Assembly: GCA_900466945.1 (NCBI GenBank)
Contig: UBNV01000004.1
Coordinates: 1 to 48,919, forward strand
Origin: Hyphomicrobiales bacterium
GTDB lineage: Bacteria; Pseudomonadota; Alphaproteobacteria; Rhizobiales; Rhizobiaceae
DNA length: 48,919 bases
Direction of reading: 5' to 3'
The position numbers and the translations under genes are program-made. Shown here one piece after another: positions 44,137 to 48,919 of this stretch. Position 1 is the stretch's first letter, and each line of letters starts with the position of its first letter. Below the pieces are notes generated by a model. The model saw nothing but the letters and a program-made list of their open reading frames with translations. It searched no databases and was not told the DNA's origin.

Positions 44137-44746
44137 GTGCTACCCGTCCTCACTCTTCGCAAATCTCTCTTCGGCAATCACGGTCATGCCAAAAAAAGGT
44201 GACTGTTGAAAGCGTTCTCTGAGCGCGCGCTTGTTACATATGCAACATGGCGTCCCGCCGGTGTGATCGAGCCCCTTCCATCCAAGCGGCTCACGACGTT
44301 CATCGACGCCTACAACAACCAACGCGGTCCTTGTCATACCCTTGGCTGTCGAGGGGCAGCGGAACCATTTCACGCCGACATGCGCGCTCATTGTTCTTAG
44401 TAGCCATACTCAGCCCTGGCTCGCGGTCTTGCCAAGGCCAATTTCGTTGTAGGCCCCGAGTTTTCTACTTTCAACAAAGTCCTTCTCCCTGGATAGCGGC
44501 GCGTTCGACGATGTCTGGAGGAGCCGTCTTACTGCGGTTCGACCATCCGAACACGTCCAGCAGTCTTGGCTCCGATGGCTCGAGCCATCCGGATGGCCGC
44601 ATCCCGATTGTCGCTGCGCGCTGCTACCTTGCTGGCCGTGTCGGTCGACGCAACCAGACAAACGTCCCAAAAAGCGTTCCCCGAGACAAGAGCGGATTTC
44701 AGGCAATCGCTAGGTTCGGGTCATCCAAGCAGCAGGAACGCAACCG
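44137..44746. other. Intergenic region with a possible gene remnant
   Basis: About 610 bases between the FixJ-like regulator and the hydrolase. On the minus strand an open frame ending with TAA near 44530 reads as a short peptide containing SGNAFWDVCLVASTD and AIRMARAIGAKTAGRVRMVE without a clear start. This could be the 3' end of a decayed gene. I recognise nothing else here. Confidence 0.35.
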
Positions 44747-45724
44747 ATGGATCAGAAACGAGAAATTCTAATGTCACGCAGGCAGATCATGCTTGCGGGT
44801 GCCTCCCTTTCACTGGCAACGACGCTCCCGGTCTTTGCCCAGGAAAACTCCACCGAACCTCAAAACCAAGGAATGATAGCAATGACCGAGAACTTCGTTA
44901 CCACCCAAGACGGCGTCGAAATTTTCTACAAGGACTGGGGTCCGAAGGACGCACAGCCAATCGTTTTCCATCACGGCTGGCCGCTTTCCTCCGACGACTG
45001 GGATGCGCAGATGCTCTTCTTCGTTCTCAACGGCTACCGCGTGATAGCGCATGACCGCCGTGGCCATGGCCGGTCGCAGCAGGTGGGCGAAGGTCACGAT
45101 CTCGACCACTATGCAGCCGATGCCTCAGCCGTCTTCGAAAAGCTCGATCTGCGCAATGCAGTCCATATCGGTCACTCAACGGGTGGCGGTGAAGTGGCGC
45201 GCTACGTCGCCAAGTTCGGCGAACCGCAGGGTCGTGTGGCAAAAGCCGTTCTGGTCGCTGCCGTCCCGCCGATCATGGTGAAGACGGAAGCCTATCCCGG
45301 TGGCTTGCCGATCGAAGTATTCGATGGGCTGCGCGCGGGTTTGGCCGCCAATCGCGCCCAGTTTTTCCGCGACGTTCCGGCCGGTCCGTTCTATGGATTC
45401 AACCGCGAAGGTGCGACCGTGCATGAAGGCGTCATTCAGAATTGGTGGCGCCAGGGCATGATGGGTGGTGCCAAGGCCCATTACGACGGCATCAAGGCCT
45501 TCTCGGAAACCGACCAGACCGAAGACCTGAAGAACATCTCGGTGCCGACGCTCGTCATGCATGGGGACGACGACCAGATCGTGCCGATCGCTGCCTCGGC
45601 CGAGCTTTCGGTGAAGCTGCTGAAGAACGGCACACTTAAGGTCTATAAGGGCTATTCGCACGGCATGCTGACCGTCAATGCTGACGTGATCAACCCGGAT
45701 CTCCTGGCCTTCGTGAAGAGCTGA
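44747..45724 (+). CDS. Exported alpha/beta hydrolase (cofactor-free haloperoxidase/esterase family)
   Basis: A 325-residue hydrolase. The mature part from about residue 46 (MTENFVTTQDGVEIFYKDWG) matches non-heme chloroperoxidase/arylesterases of about 275 residues. The triad is Ser in GHSTGGGE, Asp in HGDDDQIVP and His in GYSHGML; the oxyanion segment is FHHGWPLSSDDW. A Tat-like signal is attached in front (SRRQIMLAGASLSLATTLPVFAQ), so the enzyme is probably exported folded. AGGA about 9 bases upstream favours the ATG at 44747; an ATG at 44771 also keeps the twin-arginine. Substrate unknown. A terminator follows. Confidence 0.9.
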   Translation: MDQKREILMSRRQIMLAGASLSLATTLPVFAQENSTEPQNQGMIAMTENFVTTQDGVEIFYKDWGPKDAQPIVFHHGWPLSSDDWDAQMLFFVLNGYRVIAHDRRGHGRSQQVGEGHDLDHYAADASAVFEKLDLRNAVHIGHSTGGGEVARYVAKFGEPQGRVAKAVLVAAVPPIMVKTEAYPGGLPIEVFDGLRAGLAANRAQFFRDVPAGPFYGFNREGATVHEGVIQNWWRQGMMGGAKAHYDGIKAFSETDQTEDLKNISVPTLVMHGDDDQIVPIAASAELSVKLLKNGTLKVYKGYSHGMLTVNADVINPDLLAFVKS

Positions 45725-45742
45725 AGCGTTTCATCCAAAAAC

Positions 45743-45771
45743 AATGCCGCCGCCTTACCCGCGGCGGCATT
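45743..45771 (+). terminator. Rho-independent terminator
   Basis: An 11-bp perfect stem (AATGCCGCCGC with GCGGCGGCATT) and a 7-nt loop, ending in TTTT, 19 bp after the hydrolase stop. Confidence 0.9.
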
Positions 45772-46012
45772 TTCGTTGTCGTGGTATCGAGGGCTTCGCT
45801 TGCTCGTCCTTCAACTCCGGACCCGCTGGCTACTACTCCTTCCTTGCGATCCGGGAGCGCGAGCCACTCGGATGGGAATGCGACATGCAAAACGATACCA
45901 TCGTATGTAGGGCTAGTACTGCTGTCTGACGCTGGTCGATATCAGTACAATTACCTTCGAAGCCAGTTCGGCCGAAACTCTCTTCACCAGCCCAAACCCG
46001 GTGGAGATCATT

Positions 46013-46567
46013 ATGTCCGCACTTTCGTTTCAGATCGACAGCAGCAGTCTCCACAGGCCCCAGGGCATGGCCGCGCCTGTTTCACAGCACCATCATGTCA
46101 ACCGATTGCTCGTACATGCAATGTCTCTGGTCGAGCGAGATCAGACCGCTGCGATCGAGTTCGTCAGGCAGGCCTCCCTTCTCGCAAATGATACCGGCAG
46201 GCTGGTGGAAAAAGCTGGGGTCTCGATCCGTGGTGGCCTTGCACCATGGCAGGCGGAACGTGTGAGGCGGCATGTTGAAAAGAACTATGCCGGTCGGATC
46301 GGCCTGGACGAGCTTGCGCAGATGGCCCGGCTGAGCAACAGCTATTTCTCAGCCGCTTTCCGCGTGACGTTTGGAACCTCTCCACACGAATATGTAAGCC
46401 GTCGGCGTGTCGAGCAGGCCATGCATATGATGCTCAATACTGAGAGCCCGCTCTCCGAAATCGCTCTCGATTGCGGCTTCGCCGATCAATCCCATCTTTC
46501 GCGGGTTTTCCGGCGCATTACCAGGCAAACACCAGCGGCATGGCGTCGTCTGGCAAGGGTCGCGTGA
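46013..46567 (+). CDS. Short AraC-family transcriptional regulator
   Basis: A 184-residue protein. The last 100 residues form the double helix-turn-helix (IGLDELAQMARLSNSYFSAAF; ALDCGFADQSHLSRVFRRITRQTPAAWRR). The N-terminal 75 residues are too short for a full cupin effector domain, so this is a compact AraC protein without an obvious ligand pocket. GGAG 6-9 bases upstream sets the ATG at 46013; an in-frame GTG at 46001 overlaps that ribosome site and is rejected. The upstream 110 bp contains a small dyad ACGAT-ACC-ATCGT at 45892-45904 that may be a regulatory site. Confidence 0.9.
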   Translation: MSALSFQIDSSSLHRPQGMAAPVSQHHHVNRLLVHAMSLVERDQTAAIEFVRQASLLANDTGRLVEKAGVSIRGGLAPWQAERVRRHVEKNYAGRIGLDELAQMARLSNSYFSAAFRVTFGTSPHEYVSRRRVEQAMHMMLNTESPLSEIALDCGFADQSHLSRVFRRITRQTPAAWRRLARVA

Positions 46568-46737
46568 TTGCATATTGTCATCTGGAGGCCTTGAGGATCC
46601 GATGACGCTTGAAAGGCACGCGACAACATCGCCGCTTCTTGCCTGCCTCCCGCCGCAGCTTCGTTGATACCTTGGCGATCGCAGCATGCGTACCATGTTT
46701 GCAATCACAAGGGTGTCGCATGGGCTGTCCGAGCATG

Positions 46738-47226
46738 TCACGGCATGCCGTGGGTGGCCGCTTGGCCGAACGGCAGTCGAGGATTAGAGCCGTGCTCGTT
46801 CGGAACCGTGTAGCCGATCTGGTTGCGTTCTATGCCGATGTCGCGCAAGAGCCAGTTCGGCATTTCCCGGTAGCAAACCATCATTTCGCGCATCTGACGC
46901 CCCCGTTTCCAAGTCCGGTAGCAATCCCTGATCCAGTGCCGTGTCCGCGTCAGCGGCGAGTGGTTGTGGGGCAAGGTCTTCTCGCTCACTTGCGTCGATA
47001 GCGGCGTAGTTCTGATTGTCAGTTCGCTTGCATGCAGCGCATCGCCGGCAGGCCCGAAAGCGGTGAAAAGCTTCCATGCGAGACCTTCTGTCGCCCCCGC
47101 TTGGGCGATGTAGCGGGTATCGGGGGCAGCTGAATTGATGCTGCCGTAAGCGCTCGTTACCAGCTGCAGATTTGGCGAGGTTCGCCTGTTCGTGCTCTTG
47201 GCGGTTCGACGTTCTGAATCTGGCAT
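46738..47226 (-). CDS. DUF1127 domain protein with long N-terminal extension
   Basis: A 162-residue protein. The C-terminal 70 residues carry a DUF1127 (YjiS-like) domain: an aromatic/Arg-rich helix WIRDCYRTWKRGRQMREMM followed by LLRDIGIERNQIGY. Small DUF1127 proteins in alphaproteobacteria are linked to RNA and stress/nutrient regulation. Typical members are 45-90 residues, so the roughly 90-residue front part is unusual and low in recognisable structure. AGGAGA precedes the ATG. Confidence 0.85.
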   Translation of the reverse strand: MPDSERRTAKSTNRRTSPNLQLVTSAYGSINSAAPDTRYIAQAGATEGLAWKLFTAFGPAGDALHASELTIRTTPLSTQVSEKTLPHNHSPLTRTRHWIRDCYRTWKRGRQMREMMVCYREMPNWLLRDIGIERNQIGYTVPNEHGSNPRLPFGQAATHGMP

Positions 47227-47449
47227 TTCAGGTCTCCTGGATGATGACCTGGAGATGATTTGCGCTGGGCTACGCGTATGTTTCGGCCAAGGCTTGGAAT
47301 GCTTACAGGTGTAGCGCGGGCCAGACGCAAAGAGGGATTTGCTATGGAAAAGGTGGGATGGCGTGTAAGCGCCAACGCCTGGCTTGTCGGCCTGCGGGCG
47401 GATGCTGTGACATGGGCGAATTTTGGTACGCCCATGTCACTCTTGTTTC

Positions 47450-47695
47450 TCAGTGTTGCTTCGTCGTCCGATGGACGAGCTTGAGACTACGGTCAGGATT
47501 GATGATGTATTTCTCCTCTACCCGCCGGCCGAAACCGTCGGTGAAGTTGTGGTTGACGACACTGCCGATGGGGGCCTTGAGCAGCTTGCTTCGCGGTTGC
47601 GTCGGAAAGGTGATGCTGCCGGGGATCGGTTCGAGTGCCATAGTTGGCGTTGCGAGCGCTGCGAGGACGAGGGCGGAAAAAATGTAGGTCTTCAT
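47450..47695 (-). CDS. Small exported hypothetical protein (81 aa)
   Basis: An 81-residue protein with a clear signal peptide (MKTYIFSALVLAALATPTMA, cleavage near residue 20). The mature part is basic and about 61 residues long (KLLKAPIGSVVNHNFTDGFG, then EEKYIINPDRSLKLVHRT). AAGGAG lies 6 bases before the ATG, which strongly supports it as real. I do not recognise the family; it resembles short periplasmic proteins of rhizobia. Neighbours give no hint of function. Confidence 0.78.
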   Translation of the reverse strand: MKTYIFSALVLAALATPTMALEPIPGSITFPTQPRSKLLKAPIGSVVNHNFTDGFGRRVEEKYIINPDRSLKLVHRTTKQH

Positions 47696-47954
47696 GTGTA
47701 GCTCCTTTTTTGGCGCAGATTGGTCGTCTGCAGGGAGAGCACATTGCGGTGCGTTTCTTCCGTGTTGATTTCGGTGGCTCGGCAGTGCGCTACGCTTGTC
47801 ATTGACCCAGGACCGGCATTCCAGATGTAACGCAGTCAGCAGTCAGTGAAATTTCATCGACATCTGCGCTGAGCATCGCAGGTGCGGCGGTTGCCGTTTT
47901 CAGAGCAACTGCAGATTCTCGATCAATGTCTCTGCAATCCGATGGGCTGATATC

Positions 47955-48608
47955 ATGACCATTCGACCGAACCCGTTTTTCGGCTTCGCCAACGTCAAGG
48001 CCTGTGTTGCGAGACTTTGGCCAGCCCTCGTCGCCATATTTCTGGGGGCGGTCTCGTTTAGTCAAGGTGATCGGACGGTTGCGATCGCCGTGCAGGGTTT
48101 GCCCCAGGCTGTGGGCGATGCGGCGGCTGTGCTGTCGGTGGCCATGGAGCCAGTCTTTCTTTTGCCGGCCTGCCTGTTGTTGTCGGTCGCGGCCAGTGTC
48201 CGTCCCGGCGACGTGCATTTCTCGCGTTATGGTTTGTTCAGCTTCACTTGTGCGTCGGCCTCGCTCGCCGTGGCACTTGTCCTCAAGCACGCCATCGGTC
48301 GCGCGCGTCCCGAGGTGGGTTTGAACCTGGATCCGTTTCTCTTCCATCCGTTTGCCTTCGCCGATTCCTATGCCTCATTGCCTTCGGCACAAGCCGCGTG
48401 TGCTGCCGCAGTCTTTATCGCCGCCGCAATGCGCTTTCCGCACTTGCGCCTTCCCTTCCACTTGTGTGCGGTGGCCTTGTGCGGCGCGAGGGTCTTGACC
48501 GGAGAGCATTGGGTGAGCGATGTCGCAGCCGGATGGGCTATCGGCTGGTCAGCGGTTTTCACACTTTCCCGGCTGGTGCTCGTCAGTGACGGACGCGACC
48601 GCGACTGA
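47955..48608 (+). CDS. PAP2-family membrane phosphatase-like protein, altered active site
   Basis: A 217-residue polytopic protein of the PAP2/lipid phosphate phosphatase superfamily with about five membrane helices. Motif 1 (KHAIGRARP) and motif 3 (ARVLTGEHWVSD, with the nucleophilic His and Asp) are recognisable. Motif 2, normally PSGH, reads PSAQ, so the His that protonates the leaving group is missing. Activity on lipid phosphates or undecaprenyl diphosphate is therefore doubtful. There is only a weak ribosome site before the ATG. Confidence 0.85.
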   Translation: MTIRPNPFFGFANVKACVARLWPALVAIFLGAVSFSQGDRTVAIAVQGLPQAVGDAAAVLSVAMEPVFLLPACLLLSVAASVRPGDVHFSRYGLFSFTCASASLAVALVLKHAIGRARPEVGLNLDPFLFHPFAFADSYASLPSAQAACAAAVFIAAAMRFPHLRLPFHLCAVALCGARVLTGEHWVSDVAAGWAIGWSAVFTLSRLVLVSDGRDRD

Positions 48609-48900
48609 ATTGCGAGTTACTGTTTCGCTTCATTGCGGGCTTCAATGTTCACTGTGTGGCGGGCTGGATTACTCGGCTATCTGGCTTGGCAGTGCATTCT
48701 ACGACACGGCTTCGAACCCTGTGATTTCGACCAGGATCGAAAGACGTTTGCCATGCCTGCCGTTTTGTGGACCATGGGGAGCAGGCGCCAAGAGCGTGCC
48801 GGCGATCCAACGTTACGCTTGAAACACCAAAGGTCGTTTCCGCAATTTCGCTGCAGCCCTTGCCTGGCAAAGACGACAGATCCCAAACAGGAGATCTGAC

Positions 48901-48919
48901 ATGACCAAATTCAAGCTCG
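48901..48919 (+). CDS. Start of a gene cut by the window edge
   Basis: An ATG preceded by CAGGAGAT at ideal spacing begins at 48901 and reads MTKFKL before the sequence ends. The 292 bases before it (48609-48900) contain no convincing gene. The product cannot be identified. Confidence 0.7.

Noticed and set aside
47260..47484. A 74-codon plus-strand frame between the DUF1127 gene and the small exported gene
   Set aside because: It overlaps the small exported gene, which has a clear signal peptide and RBS, and has no RBS of its own.

Overview
This window comes from an alphaproteobacterium, most likely of the order Hyphomicrobiales (Rhizobium/Agrobacterium/Sinorhizobium relatives). The reasons are GC-rich coding DNA, a VirA-like histidine kinase, FixJ/NarL-type regulators, a DUF1127 protein, and an AGE-family (rhizobial type III) mannose-6-phosphate isomerase. 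The species cannot be named from sequence alone.

The core, about 4.6-31.0 kb, is a co-directional run of 16 genes for making, polymerising, acetylating, epimerising and exporting an alginate-type polyuronate. The order is algD, alg8, alg44, manC/algA, an alg44-like paralogue, a giant algG fusion, a 999-residue Sel1-repeat protein, algX, algF, a ~950-residue Sel1-repeat protein, algL, algC-like phosphomannomutase, an algK-like lipoprotein, a type III pmi, algI and algJ. Pmi, AlgC and ManC should give GDP-mannose, and AlgD oxidises it to GDP-mannuronate. Alg8, with the c-di-GMP receptor Alg44, polymerises it across the inner membrane. AlgI, AlgJ, AlgF and AlgX O-acetylate the chain, AlgG epimerises M to G, and AlgL trims it in the periplasm. 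Catalytic residues sit almost exactly where they do in the Pseudomonas aeruginosa proteins.

The system differs from the Pseudomonas operon in several ways. No AlgE-type outer-membrane porin is visible. AlgG carries about 700 extra N-terminal residues. There are three separate Sel1/AlgK-like proteins. A second Alg44-shaped protein lacks the c-di-GMP motif. The ManC isomerase half has lost its metal-binding signature, and a separate isomerase is supplied in the operon.

Flanks of the core: on the left (0-3.9 kb, minus strand) are a NarL-type two-component pair, a small hypothetical protein and a second PL5 alginate-lyase paralogue. That paralogue is divergent from algD across an AT-rich 770 bp region with a perfect 9-bp dyad. 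On the right (31-36.1 kb, minus strand, convergent with algJ) is a secreted PL7 alginate lyase with RTX calcium-binding repeats, followed by its own type I secretion ABC transporter and adaptor. Together these form a make/modify/degrade polyuronate island.

The rest (36.3-48.9 kb) is a mixed regulatory and accessory region. It holds a VirA-like kinase with a decayed receiver, an SDR/NTF2-like/CutA-like operon divergent from a LysR regulator, a frameshifted MFS transporter, two orphan response regulators, an alpha/beta hydrolase with its own terminator, an AraC regulator, a DUF1127 protein, a small exported protein, a PAP2-family protein with an altered active site, and the first codons of a further gene at the right edge. 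No tRNA, rRNA, CRISPR array or insertion sequence was seen.
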